Positions 33,945 to 46,884 of a stretch of 64,000 bases of DNA are shown piece after piece. Within the stretch, counting starts at the first letter, position 1; the number at the start of each line of letters is the position of its first letter. This stretch comes from Monoplex corrugatus (Eukaryota; Mollusca; Gastropoda; Littorinimorpha; Ranellidae): NCBI GenBank assembly GCA_030674185.1, contig JAPXFY010000022.1, positions 35,938,540-36,002,539 of the forward strand, in the 5' to 3' direction. The notes under the pieces are model-generated. The model saw only the letters and a list, made by a program, of their open reading frames with translations. It ran no database searches and was not told the DNA's origin. Both the position numbers and the translations under genes were made by a program.

Positions 33945-35900
33945 CAGTGTGGTTCACAGTCTGTTTCTTTACCTGTAGTATTGTCAACAGCCTGTTTGTT
34001 TACTTATGTGGTTCACAGTCTGTTTCTTTACCTGTACATGTAGTGTGGTTGATAGGCTGTTTCTATACTGTAGTATGGTTCACAGCCTGTTTCTAATTTT
34101 GTAGAGTGGTTTACAGGCTGTTTCTTTACCTGTAGTGTTGTTTATAGGCCGGTTATTTCCTGTAATCTGGGTTACAGGCTGTTTCTTTACCTGTAGTATG
34201 GTTTACAGGCTGTTTCTTTACCTGTAGTATGGTTTACAGGCTGTTTCTTTGCCTGTAATGTGGTTCACAGTCTGTTTCTTTACCTGTAGTGTGGTTCACA
34301 GCCTGTTTCTTTACCTGCAATCTGATTAACAGGCTGTTTCTTTACCTGTAGTATGGTGAACAGGCTGTTTCTTTACCTGTAGTATGGTGTAACAGGCTGT
34401 TTCCTTACCTGTAGTATGGTTCACAGTCTGTTTCTTTATCTGTAGTCTGTTTTACAGGCTGTTTATTTACCTGTAGTCTGTTTTACAGGCTGTTTCTTTA
34501 CCTGTAGTATGGTTTACAGGCTGTTTCTTTAATTGTAGTATGGTTTACAGGCTGTTTCTTTACCTGTAGTATGGTTTACAGGCTGTTTCTTTACCTGTAG
34601 TATGGTTTACAGACTGTTTCTTTTCCTGTAATCTGGTTTACAGGCTGTTTCTTTCCCTGTAGTATGGTTTACAGGCTGTTTCTTTACCTGTAGTGTGGCT
34701 TACATTCTGTTTCTTTACCTGTAGTGTGGTTTACAGGCATTCTTTCCCTGTAGTATGGTTTACAGGCTGTTTCTTTATCTATAGTGTGGTTTACAGGCTG
34801 TTTCTTTACCTGTAGTATGGTGTATAAGCCGTTTCTTTACCTGTAGTGTGGTTTACAGGCTGTTGTTTTACCTGTAGTGTGGTTCACAGTCTGTTTCTAA
34901 ATAATAATAATAATATATTTTATTTATATAGCGCAAAATCTTGATAAAATCAAATCTGTGGTTCACAGTCTGTTTCTTTACCTGTAGTATTGTCAACAGC
35001 CTGTTTCTTTTCTTGTTATGTGGTTCACAGTCTGTTTCTTTACCTGTATATGTAGTGTGGTTGATAGGCTGTTTCTATACTGTAGTATGGTTCACAGCCT
35101 GTTTCTTTATTTGTAGAGTGGTTTACAGGCTGTTTCTTTACCTGTAGTGTTGTTTATAGGCCGGTTATTTCCTGTAATCTGGGTTACAGGCTGTTTCTTT
35201 ACCTGTAGTATGGTTTACAGGCTGTTTCTTTACCTGTAGTATGGTTTACAGGCTGTTTCTTTGCCTGTAATGTGGTTCACAGTCTGTTTCTTTACCTGTA
35301 GTGTGGTTCACAGCCTGTTTCTGTACCTGTAATGTGGTTCACAGCCTGTTTCTTTACCTGTAATCTGATTAACAGGCTGTTTCTTTACCTGTAGTATGGT
35401 GTACAGGCTGTTTCTTTACCTGTATATTGTGTACAGTCTGTTTCTTTACCTGTAGTATGGTTTCACAGTCTGTTTCTTTACATGTAGTCTGTTTACAGGC
35501 TGTTTCTTTACCTGTAGTATGGTTTACATGCTGTTTCTTTATTGTAGTATGGTTTACACTTGTTTCTTTACCTGTAGTGTGGTTTACAGGCTGTTTCTTT
35601 ACCTGCTAGTGTGGCTTACAGGCTGTTTCTTTACCTGTAGTGTGGTTTACAGGCTTTCTTTCCCTGTAGTATGGTTTACAGGCTGTTTCTTTATCTGTAG
35701 TGTGGTTTACAGGCTGTTTCTTTACCTGTAGTAGGTGTACAGGCTGTTTCTTTCCTGTAGTGTGGTTTACAGCTGTTTCTTTACCTGTAGTGTGGTTCTT
35801 ACGCTGTTTCTTTACCTGTAGTGTGGTTTACAGGCTGTTTCTTTACCTGTAGTGTGGTTCACAGTCTGTTTCTTTACCTGTAGTGTGGTTCATAGGCTGT
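33945..35900. repeat. ~1-kb direct duplication in the 31-bp array (offset 1,012 bp)
   Basis: 33,945-34,898 and 34,957-~35,900 share an ordered list of rare variants: GTATTGTCAACAGCCTG, TGTGGTTGATAGGCTG, GTAGAGTGGTTTAC, ATAGGCCGGTTATTTCC and TAATCTGGGTTACAGG. For example, the ATAGGCCGG unit is at ~34,143 and ~35,155. The junction between the copies is exactly where the AT-rich insert lies. Confidence 0.85.
34899..34956. other. AT-rich foreign insert at a duplication junction
   Basis: About 58 bp not related to the array: AAATAATAATAATAATATA, then TTTATTTATATAGCGCAAAA and a short TTGATAAAATCAAAT end. A trinucleotide tail plus TTATATAGCGC is, from memory, a common end of invertebrate interspersed repeats. 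It is too short to classify. Confidence 0.6.
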
Positions 35901-36480
35901 TTCTTTACCTGTAGTGTGGTTTACAGGCTGTTTCTTTACCTTAGTGTGGTTTACAGGCTGTTTCTTTACCTGTAGTGTGGTTTACAGGCTGTTTGTTTAC
36001 CTGTAGTGTGGTTCACAGTCTGTTTGTTTACCTGTAGTGTGGTTCATAGGCTGTTTCTTTACCTGTAGTGAGGTTCTTACGTTGTTTCTTTACCTTAGTG
36101 TGGTTTACAGGCTGTTTCTTTACCTGTAGTGTGGTTTACAGGCTGTTTCTTTACATGTAGGTGGATTACAGACTGTTTCTATACCTGTAGTGCGGTCCAC
36201 AGGCTGTTTCTTTATCTGTAGTACGGTTCACAGGCTTTTTATTTAACTGTAGTGTGGTTCAAAGCCTGTTTCTTTACCTGTAGTGAGGTTCACAGCCTGT
36301 TTCTTTACCTGTAGTTTTGTTTACAGGCTGTTTCTTTACCTGTATTATGGTTCACAGCCTGTTTCTATACATGTAGTGTGGTTCACAGGCTTTTTATTTA
36401 CCTGTAGTGTGGTTTACAGCCTGTTTCTTTACCTGCAGTACGGTTCACAGTCTGTTTCTTTACCTGTAGTACGGTTCATA

Positions 36481-39400
36481 GCCTGTTCCTTTACCTGTAG
36501 TATTGTCCACAGCCTATTTCTTTCCCTGTAGTATTGTCCACAGCTTGTTTCTTTACCTGTAGTCTTGTCAACAGCTTGTTTCATTATAGGTAGTATTTCC
36601 ACAGCCTATTTCATTACCTGTAGTATTGCCAACTGCTTGTTTCTTTACCTATAGTATTGTCCACAGCCTGTTTCTGTACTGTAATATTGTCCACAGTCTG
36701 TTTCTTTACCTGTAGTATTGTCCACAGCCTGTTTTTATACCTGTAGTATTGTTCACAGCCTGTTTCTTTACCTGTAATATTGTCCACAGCCTGTTTCTAT
36801 ACCTGTAGTATTGTCTACAGCCTGTCTCTCTACCTGTAGTATTGTCAATAACTTGTTTCTTTACCGGTAGTATTGTCCACAGCCTGTTTGTGTACCTGTA
36901 ATATTGTCCACAGCCTGTTTCTATAGCTGTAGTATTGTCTACACCTTGTTCTTTACCTGTAGTATTGTCTACATGTTTCTTTACCTGTAATATTGTCAAC
37001 AGCCTGTTTCTTTACCTGTAGTATTGTCCACAGCCTGTTTCTTTACCTGTAGTATTGTCCACAGCCTGTTCTTTACCTGTAGTATTGTCAACAGCCTGTT
37101 TCTTTACCTGTAGTATTGTCAACAGCCTGTTTCGTTACCTGTAGTATTGTCCACAGCCTATTTCTTTACCTGTAGTATTGTGCACAGCCTGTTTCCTTAC
37201 CTGTAGTATTTCCACAGCCTGTTTCTTTACCTGTAGTATTGTCCACAGCCTGTTTCTATACGTGTAGTATTGTCCACAGCCTATTTCTTTACCTGCAGTA
37301 TTGTCCACAGATTGTTTCTTTACCTCTAGTGTTGTTCACAGCCTGTTTCTGTACTGTAATATTGTCCACAGCCTGTTTCTTTATCTGTAGTATTGTCCAC
37401 AGCCTGTTTCTTTACCTGTTAATGTTGTCCACAGCCTGTTTCTGTACCTGTAATATTGTCCACAGCCTGTTTCTATACCTGTAGTATTGTCTACAGCCTG
37501 TTTCTATACCTGTAATATTGTCCACAGCCTGTTTCTGTACCTGTACTATTGTCTACAGCCTGTTTTTATACCTGTAGTTTTGTCAATAGCTTGTTTCTTT
37601 ACCTGTAGTATTGTCCACAGCCTGTTTCTGTACCTGTAGTATTGTCAACTGCTTGTTTCTTTACCTGTAGTATTGTCAACTGCTTGTTTCTTTACCTGTA
37701 ATATTGTCCACAGCCTGTTTCTATGCCTGTAGTATTGTCTACATGTTTCTTTATCTGTAGTATTATCTACAGCTTGTTTCTTTACCTGTAGTACTGTCCA
37801 CATGTTTCTTTACCTGTAGTATTGTCTGCAGTTTGTTTCTTTACCTGTAATATTGTGTACGTGTTTCTTTACTTGTAATATTGTCAACAGCCTGTTTCTT
37901 TCATGTAGCATTGTCTTCATGTTTCTTTACCTGTGGTATTGTCCACAGGTTGTTTCTTTTCCTGTAGTATTATCATCCACAGCCTTTTTCCTTACCTGTA
38001 GTATTGTCCACAGCCTGTTTATTTACCTATAGTATTGTCCACAGCCTGTTTATTTACCTGTAGTATTGTCCACAGCCTGTTTCTTTACCTGTAGTATTGT
38101 CCACAGCCTATTTCTTTCCCTGTAGTATTGTCCACAGATTGTTTCTTTACCTGTAGTATTGTCAACAGTTTGTTTCTTTATCTGTAGTATTGTCCACAGC
38201 CTATTTCATTACCTGTAGTATTGTCAACTGCTTGTTTCTTGACCTGTAGTATTGTCAACTGCTTGTTTCTTGACCTGTAATATTGTCCACAGCCTTTTTC
38301 TGTACTGTAATATTGTCCACAGCCTGTTTCTTTACCTGTAGTAATGTCCACAGCCTGTTTCTTTACCTGTATTATTGTCCACATGTTTCTTTACCTGTAG
38401 TATTGTCTGCAGTTTGTTTCTTTACCTGTAAAATTGTGTACGTGTTTCTTTACTTGTAGTATTGTCCACAGCCTGTTTCTTTGCCTGTAGTATTGTCTAC
38501 ATGTTTCTTTACCTGTAGTATTATCTACAGCTTGTTTCTTTACCTGTAGTATTGTCTACATGTTACTTTACCTGTAGTATTGTCTGCAGTTTGTTTCTTT
38601 GCCTGTAATATTGTCTACGTGTTTCTTTACCTGTAATGTTGTCCACAGCCTGTTTGTGTACCTGCAATATTGTCCACAACCTGTTTCTATACCTGTAGTA
38701 TTGTCTACATCCTGTTTCTATACCTGTAGTATTGTCCACAGCTTGTTTCTTTACCTGTAGTATTGTCCACAGCCTGTTTCGTTACCTGTAGTATTGTCTA
38801 CATGTTACTTTACCTGTAGTATTATCTGCAGTTTGTTTCTTTGCCTGTAATATTGTCTACGTGTTTCTTTACCTGTAATGTTGTCCACAGTCTGTTTGTG
38901 TACCTGTAATATTGTCCACAACCTGTTTCTATACCTGTAGTATTGTCTACATCCTGTTTCTGTACCTGTAATATTGACCACAGCCTGTTTCTATACTGTA
39001 GTATTATCTACATCTTATTTCCTTACCTGTAGTATTGTCTACATGTTTCTTTACCTGTAGTATTGTCTGCAGTTTGGTTTTTTTAACTGTAGTATTGTCT
39101 ACATGTTTCTTTACCTGTAATATTGTCAACAGCCTGTTTCTTTACCTGTAGTATTGTCTACATGTTTCTTTACCTGTGTATAATTGTTCCACCACAGCCT
39201 GTTTCGTTACCTGTGGTATTGTTCACAGCCTGTTTCGTTACCTGTGGTATTGTTCACAGCCTATTTCTTCACCTGTAGTATTGTCCACAGCCTGTTTCTT
39301 TACCTGTAGTATTGTCCACATCCTATTTCTTTACCTGTAGTATTGTCCACAGCCTGTTTCTTTACTGTAGTATTGTGTGTCACCACATGACCTGTTTCTT

Positions 39401-42150
39401 TACCTGTAGTATTGTCAACAGCCTGTTTCTTTACCTGTAGTATTGTCCACAGCCTGTTTCTATGCCTGTAGTATTGTCAACGCCTTGTTTCTTTACTTGT
39501 AGTATTGTCCACAGCCTATTTCTTTACCTGTAGTATTGTCAACAGCCTATTTCTTTACCTGTAGTATTGTCCACAGATTGTTTCTTTACCTGTAGTATTG
39601 TCAACAGCTTCTTTCTTTGTAGCATTGTCCATAGTTTATTTCATTACCTGTAGTATTGTCAACTGCTTGTTTTTTACCTGTAGTGTTGTTCACAGCCTGT
39701 TTCTGTACTGTAATGTTGTCCACAGCCTGTTTCTTTATCTGTAGTATTCTCCACAGCCTGTTTCTGTACCTGTAATATTGTCCACAGCCTGTTTCTATAC
39801 CTGTACTATTGTCTACAGCCTGTTTCTATACCTATGGTATTGTCATAGCTTGTTTCTTTACCTGTAGTATTGTCCACAGCCTGTTTCTGTACCTGTAGTA
39901 TTGTCTACAGCTATTTTCTTTACCTGTAGTATTGTCAACTGCTTGTTTCTTTACCTGTAATATTGTCCACAGCCTGTTTCTATGCCTGTAGTATTGTCTA
40001 CATGTTTCTTTACCTGTAGTATTATCTACAGCTTGTTTCTTTACCTGTACTATTGTCTACATGTTTCTTTACCTATAGTATTGTCTGCAGTTTGTTTCTT
40101 TTCCTGTAGTATTGTCTACGTGTTTCTTTACTTGTAATATTGTCAACAGCCTGTTTCTTTCCTGTAGTATTGTCTACATGTTTCTTTACCTGTGGTATTG
40201 TCCACAGCCTGTATCTTTTCCTGTAGTATTGTCCACCGACTATTTCTTTACCTGTAGTATTGTCCACAGCTTGTTTCTGTACCTCTAGTATTGTCCACAG
40301 CCTGTTTCTTTACTTGTAGTATTGTCCACAGCCTATTTCTTTACCTGTAGTATTGTCCACAACCTATTTCTTTACCTGTAGTATTGTCCACAGCCTGTTT
40401 TTTTACCAGTAGTATTGTCCACAGCCTGTTTATTTACCTATAGTATTGTCCACAGCCTGCTTATTTACCTGTAGTATTGTCCACAGCCCGTTTCTTTACC
40501 TGTAGTATTGTCCACAGCCTATTTCTTTACCTGTAGTATTGTCCACAGCCTGTTTTTTTACCAGTAGTATTGTCCACAGCCTGTTTATTTACCTATAGTA
40601 TTGTCCACAGCCTGTTTATTTACCTGTAGTATTGTCCACAGCCTATTTCTTTACCTGTAGTATTGTCCATAGCCTGTTTTTTTACCAGTAGTATTGTCCA
40701 CAGCCTGTTTATTTACCTATAGTATTGTCCACAGCCTGTTTATTTACCTGTAGTATTGTCCACAGCCCGTTTCTTTACCTGTAGTATTGTCCAAAGCCTG
40801 TTTCTTTACCTGTAGTATTGTCCACAGCCTATTTCTTTACCTGTAGTATTGTCCACAGCCTATTTCTTTACCTGTAGTATTGTCAACAGCTTGTTTCTTT
40901 ATCTGTAGTATTGTCCACAGCCTATTTCATTACCTGTAGTATTGTCAACTGCTTGTTTCTTGACCTGTAATATTGTCCACAGCCTGTTTCTTTACCTGTA
41001 GTATTGTCCACAGCCTGTTTCTTTACCTGTATTATTGTCCACATGTTTCTTTACCTGTAGTATTGTCCACAGTTTTCTTTACCTGTAGTATTGTCTGCAT
41101 TTGTACCTATATGTCTGCAGTTTGTTTCTTTACCTGTAATATTGTGTACGTGTTTCTTTACTTGTATTGTCCACACCTGTTTCTTTACCTGTAATGTTGT
41201 CCACAGCCTGTTTGTTTACGTGTAGTATTGTCCTCAGCCTGTTCTTTACCTGTAGTATTGTCCACAGCCTGTTTCTTTACCTGCAGTATTGTCCATAGCC
41301 TATTTCTTTACCTGTAGTATTGTCCACAGATTTTTTCTATACCTGTAGTATTGTCAACAGCTTGTTTCTTACCTGTAGTATTGTCCACGGCCTATTACTT
41401 TGCTGTAGTGTTTGTCCACAGCCTGTTTCTTTACCTGTGTTTTTGTCCACAGCCTGTTTGTTTACGTGTAGTATTGTCCTCAGCCTGTTTCTTTACCTGC
41501 AGTATTGTCCATAGCCTATTTCTTTACCTGTAGTATTGTCCACAGATTTTTCTATACCTGTAGTATTGTCAACAGCTTGTTTCTTACCTGTAGTATTGTC
41601 CACAGCCTATTACTTTTGCTGTGTGTTGTCCACAGCCTGTTTCTTTACCTGTGTTTTTGTCCACAGCCTGTTTGTTTACATGTAGTATTGTCCTCAGCCT
41701 GTTTCTTTACCTGTAGTATTGTTCATAAGCCTGTTTGTTTACCTGTAGTATTGTCCACAGATTGTTTCTATACCAATAGTATTGTCAACAGCTTGTTTCT
41801 TACCTGTAGTATTGTCCACGGCCTATTACTTTTGCTGTAGTGTTGTCCACAGCCTGTTTCTTTACCTGTGTTTTTGTCCACAGCCTGTTTATTTACATGT
41901 AGTATTGTCCTCAGCCTGTTTCTTTACCTGTAGTATTGTTCATAGCCTGTTTGTTTACCTGTAGTATTGTCCACAGATTGTTTCTATACCAATAGTATTG
42001 TCAACAGCTTGTTTCTTACCTATAGTATTGTCCACGGCCTATTACTTTTGCTGTAGTGTTGTCCACAGTCTGTTTCTTTACTGTGTATTGTCCACAGCCT
42101 GTTTCTTTACATGTAGTATTGTCAACTGCTTGTTTCTTTCGCACAGCGTT
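36481..42150. repeat. 31-bp minisatellite, TTGTCCACAG subfamily (~180 monomers)
   Basis: Monomer core TAGTATTGTCCACAGCCTGT followed by TTCTTTACCTG. Intermixed monomers have TTGTCTACATGTTTC (28-bp-like) or TTGTCAACAGC. The change from the GGTTCACAG subfamily occurs within a few monomers at ~36,470-36,530. Higher-order structure appears at 40,380-40,760 (TTTTTTTACCAGTAG recurring at offsets of about 155 and 124 bp) and at 41,391-42,060. Confidence 0.97.
41391..42060. repeat. 216-bp higher-order repeat (7 monomers)
   Basis: The unusual word CCTATTACTT recurs at about 41,391, 41,606, 41,822 and 42,038, giving spacings of 215-216 bp, or seven 31-bp monomers. Each unit also contains GTGTTTTTGTCCACAGCC, a TGTAGTATTGTCCTCAGCC monomer and a short TTGTTTCTTACCTG monomer. 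Confidence 0.9.
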
Positions 42151-42241
42151 TTGCAACGTGTGTAACGTTTGCTTGATTGTCGCTTTGTGGCAATATTGTG
42201 AACCTGGTAGAGAGCAGTTAAGGAGGTTGAGAGTCTGATTT

Positions 42242-43305
42242 AACTAATGATAATTATGGATGACCAAACTGGTGATAGTTATGTATGACCAAACTGGTGA
42301 TAGTATATGTATGACCAAACTAGTGATAGTTATTGATGACCAAACAGGTGATAATTATATGTATGACAAACTGGTGATAGTTATGTATGACCAAACTGGT
42401 AATAGTTCTGTATGACCAAACTGGTAATAGTTCTGTATGACCAAACTGGTGATAGTTATGGATGACCAAACTGGTGATAGTTATGTATGACCAAACTGGT
42501 AATAGTTCTGTATGACCAAACTGGTGATAGTTATTGATGACCAAACAGTGATAGTTATATGTATGACAAACTAGTGATAGTTATGTATGAGAAAACTAGT
42601 GATAGTTATGTATGACCAAACTGTGATAGTTATTGATGACCAAACTGGTGATAGTTATGAGAAAACTGGTGATAGTTATGGATGACCAAACTGGTGATAA
42701 TTATGTATGACCAAACTGGTGATAGTTATGGATGACCAAACTGGTGATAGTTATGTATGACCAAACTGGTGACAGTTATGGATGACCAAACTGGTGATAG
42801 TTATGTATGACCAAACTGGTGATAGTTATGTATGACAAACTGGTGATAGTTATGTATGACCAAACTGGTGATAGTTATTGATGACCAAACTGTTGATAGT
42901 ATTGATTACAAAACTGGTGATAGTTATGTATGACAAACTGGTGATAGTTATGTATGATAAACTGGTGATAGTTAAGCTTGACAAACTGATTATAGTTGTG
43001 TTTGACCAAACTGGTGATAGTTATCTATGATAAACTGGCGAGAGTTAAGTATGACATACTGGTGATAGTTAAGCATGACAAACTAGTGATAGTTAAGTAT
43101 GAGAAACTGGTGATAGTTATGTATGGCAAACTGGTGATAGTTATTTATGGCAAACTGGTGATAGTTATGTATGGCAAACTGGTGATAGTTATTTATGGCA
43201 AACTGGTGATAGTTATGTATGGCAAACTGGTAATAGTTATGTATGGCAAACTGGTGATAGTTAAGTATGGCAAACTGGTGATAGTTAAGTATGACAAAAT
43301 GGCGA
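42242..43305. repeat. 25-bp minisatellite (~42 monomers)
   Basis: Monomer GATAGTTATGTATGACC plus AAACTGGT. From about 43,080 a 24-bp form lacking one C (TATGGCAAACTGG) takes over, which makes the plus-strand frame open as KLVIVMYG repeats. It follows the 31-bp array after only about 90 bp of unique sequence. Confidence 0.97.
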
Positions 43306-43322
43306 TGTCTTCCTGTATTCTA

Positions 43323-45925
43323 GTGTCACGCCACCACAGTTGTCAGCTATGTATCACACACACCACCACAGGTGTCAGCTGTGTATCACACACACCACCA
43401 CAAGTGTCAGCTATGTATCACACACACCACCACAGGTGTCGGCTATGTTTCACACACACCACCACAAGTGTCAGCTATGTATCACACACACCACCACAGG
43501 TGTCAGCTATGTATCACCCACACCACCACAGGTGTCAGCTATGTATCACACACACCACCACAGGTGTCAGCTATGTATCACTCACACCACCACAGGTGTC
43601 AGCTATGTATCACACACACCACCACAGGTGTCAGCTATGTATCACTCACACCACCACAGATGTCAGCTATGTACCACTCACACCACCACAAGTGTCAGCT
43701 ATGTATCACCACACCACCACCACAGTTGTCAGCTATGTATCACTCACACCACCACAGGTGTCAGCTATGTATCACTCACACCACCACAAGTGTCAGCTAT
43801 GTATCACTCACACCACCACAAGTGTCAGCTATGTATCACACACACCACTACAGTTGTCAGCTATGTATCACTCACACCACCACAGGTGTCAGCTATGTAT
43901 CACACACACACCATCACAGGTGTCAGCTATGTATCACACACACACACCACAAGTGTCAGCTATGTATCACACACACCACCACAGTTGTCAGCTATGTATC
44001 ACACACACCACCACAGTTGTCAGCTATGTATCACACACACCACCACAGTTGTCAGCTATGTATCACACACACCACCACAGATGTCAGCTATGTATCACAC
44101 ACACCACCACAGTTGTCAGCTATGTATCACACACACCACCACAGTTGTCAGCTATGTATCACACACACCACCACAGTTGTCAGCTATGTATCACACACAC
44201 CACCACAGGTGTCAGCTATGTTTCACTCCACCACAGTTCTCAGCTATGTATCACACCACCACAGGTGTCAGCTATGTAATCACACCACCACAGGTGTCAG
44301 CTATGTATCACACCACCACAGTTGTCAGCTATGTATCACACCACCACAGGTGTCAGCTATGTATCACACCACCACAGGTGTCAGCTATGTATCACACCAC
44401 CACAGGTGTCAGCTATGTATCACCACACCACCACAGGTGTCAGCTATGTATCACACACACCACCACAGGTGTCAGCTATGTATCACACACACCACCACAT
44501 GTGTCGCTATGTATCACACCACCACAGGTGTCAGCTATGTATCACACCACCACATGTGTCAGCTATGTATCACACCACCACAGTGTCAGCTATGTATCAC
44601 ACACACCACCACAGTTGTCAGCTATGTATCACACACACCACCACAGGTGTCAGCTATGTTTCACTCCACCACAGTTGTCAGCTATGTATCACACCACCAC
44701 AGGTGTCAGCTATGTATTACTCACACACCACCACAGTTGTCACACACCACCACAGTTGTCAGCTATGTATCACACCACCACAGTGTCAGCTATGTATCAC
44801 ACCACCACAGGTGTCGGCTATGTATTACACCACCACAGGTGTCAGCTATGTATCACACATACCACCACAGGTGTCGGCTATGTATTACACCACCACAGGT
44901 GTCAGCTATGTATCACACCACCACAGGTGTCAGCTATGTATTACTCACACACCACCACAGTTGTCACACACCACCACAGTTGTCAGCTATGTATCACACC
45001 ACCACAGTGTCAGCTATGTATCACACCACCACAGGTGTCGGCTATGTATTACACCACCACAGGTGTCAGCTATGCATCACACATACCACCACAGGTGTCG
45101 GCTATGTATTACACCACCACAGGTGTCAGCTATGTATCACACCACCACATGTGTCGGCTATGTATCAAACACACCACCACAATTGTCAGCTATGTATCAC
45201 ACACACCACCTCAGGTGTCGGCTATGTATTACACCACCACAGATGTCAGCTATGTATCACACCACCCCAGGTGTCAGCTATTATCAAACACACCACCACA
45301 GGTGTCGGCTATGTATCACACCACCACAGGTGTCGGCTATGTGTCACACCACCACAGGTGTCGGCTATGTATTACACCACCACAGGTGTCAGCTATGTAT
45401 CACACACACACCACCACAGGTGTCGGCTATGTATCACTCACACCACCACAGTTGTCAGCTATGTATCACTCACACCACCACAGGTGTCGGCTATGTATCA
45501 CACACACCACCACAGGTGTCAGCTATGTATCACCCACACCACCACAGGTGTCAGCTATGTATCACCCACACCACCACAAGTGTCAGCTATGTATCACACA
45601 CACCACCACAGGTGTCAGCTATGTATCACTCACACCACCACAGGTGTCGGCTATGTATCACTCACACCACCACAGGTATCAGCTATGTATCACCCACACC
45701 ACCACAGGTGTCAGCTATGTATCACACCACCACAGGTGTCAGCTATGTATCACACACACCACCACAGGTGTCAGCTATGTATCACACCACCACAGTTGTC
45801 AGCTATGTATCACTCACACCACCACAGGTGTCAGCTATGTATCACTCACACCACCACAGATGTTGACTATGTATCACTCACACCACCACAGATGTCGGCT
45901 ATGTATCACTCACACCACCACATAT
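43323..45925. repeat. 32-bp minisatellite (~85 monomers)
   Basis: Monomer GTGTCAGCTATGTATCACAC plus ACACCACCACAG; a 28-bp form lacks one ACAC. As 32 is not a multiple of three, each plus frame cycles through all three readings, giving a ~32-residue superperiod. No stop occurs in any plus frame of the common monomer. This yields overlapping open frames of up to 914 codons, which I treat as artefacts. From about 44,200 the short form dominates, and the long form returns at about 45,390. Confidence 0.97.
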
Positions 45926-46480
45926 TAATGGTAATTGTGTTTGATCACATCGGCGGTGATTGTGATCGTTCTGTTCGCGGTCGATATCTGCTCTGTAAAT
46001 TCTCAGAAGCAAACTACGTTTCCCTGTTTTCTCTTCTCAGAATCCAGACGTTGAAGATGTTGCCGTTGTTGTGTTGGTTGATATTGCCTCTTTGTCATGC
46101 TTTACATTCTTCTTGAGGTCGTAGATTTTGTGCTGATTGTACACGCTGTCTTAGGAGAAATATTGATTACTGACAGTTTGCGTTAAAGATTATGATTGAA
46201 GTAGACATCAAGGCGCTGGTCCCTGTGTATTTGTCTTATGTTTTCTATAACTGTCATCTGATGCATATACAAATGTGTAAGTGCGTGTGTCCACACATTA
46301 GAGAGAGAGAGAAAGAAAGAAAAACAAAGAGACAGACAGATGCAAACATGCAAAAACACTGACAATGGCAAAAAGAGCAAACCAGAGATTATTCTAGCGG
46401 AAATGAGGTATGTGCATGTAATGCAAAGAGATGACCATAGTCTTTCAAGTCTGGGTTAATTTAAAGACTCGACACAGATA
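45926..46480. other. Unassigned DNA
   Basis: Non-repetitive sequence between two arrays. A plus-strand open frame runs into it from the 32-bp array and ends at 46,116 with a hydrophobic tail, but nothing marks it as a real exon. A GA-rich patch lies at 46,300-46,330. Confidence 0.5.
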
Positions 46481-46540
<60 letters not shown>

Positions 46541-46625
46541 ACACACACATGCACAGATGTCCAAGTGCGCGCATCCATACACACATACACAGATACAAGC
46601 ACACACGCACACACACACAGCACAG

Positions 46626-46698
<73 letters not shown>
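46481..46698. repeat. (CA)n microsatellite, two runs
   Basis: Two long pure CA runs (46,481-46,540 and 46,627-46,698) separated by ~85 bp of CA-rich interrupted sequence. Confidence 0.98.
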
Positions 46699-46699
<1 letters not shown>

Positions 46700-46884
46700 C
46701 CTTTCCAATAATTTAGGATAAAGCCTCCAGTAATTCTCTCTGTCTGCCTACATCCTTCGTTCACTGCTACACACCATAGTTAATTCCGTGCTGTCTCCGA
46801 TGCTCGTTAATTTGGTCCCTGGTCAAAGCAAAAAATGATGGAGTCATTAACTGACCAGCGGCCTTTCTGCATGCAGTCACTGAT

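Larger units (their letters stand above)
31935..36480. repeat. 31-bp minisatellite, GGTTCACAG subfamily (~145 monomers)
   Basis: Head-to-tail monomers with core GTGGTTCACAGCCTGTTTCT followed by GTACCTGTA. Common variants have TATGGTTCACA, TTTACCTGTA, or (from about 34,100) GGTTTACAGGCTG. It shares TTTACCTGTAGT with the 28-bp family. A 58-bp foreign insert sits at 34,899-34,956. Monomers at 33,160-33,370 carry many one-base indels. Confidence 0.97.

Noticed and set aside
43323..45925. Possible CRISPR-like array (regular ~32-bp repeats)
   Set aside because: The repeats are directly contiguous with no unique spacers, there are no cas-like genes, and the surroundings are clearly animal.
43340..46116. 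Plus-strand open frames of 862 and 914 codons
   Set aside because: Translations of the 32-bp minisatellite in rotating frames. All plus frames are open and none shows start-site context or a recognisable domain.
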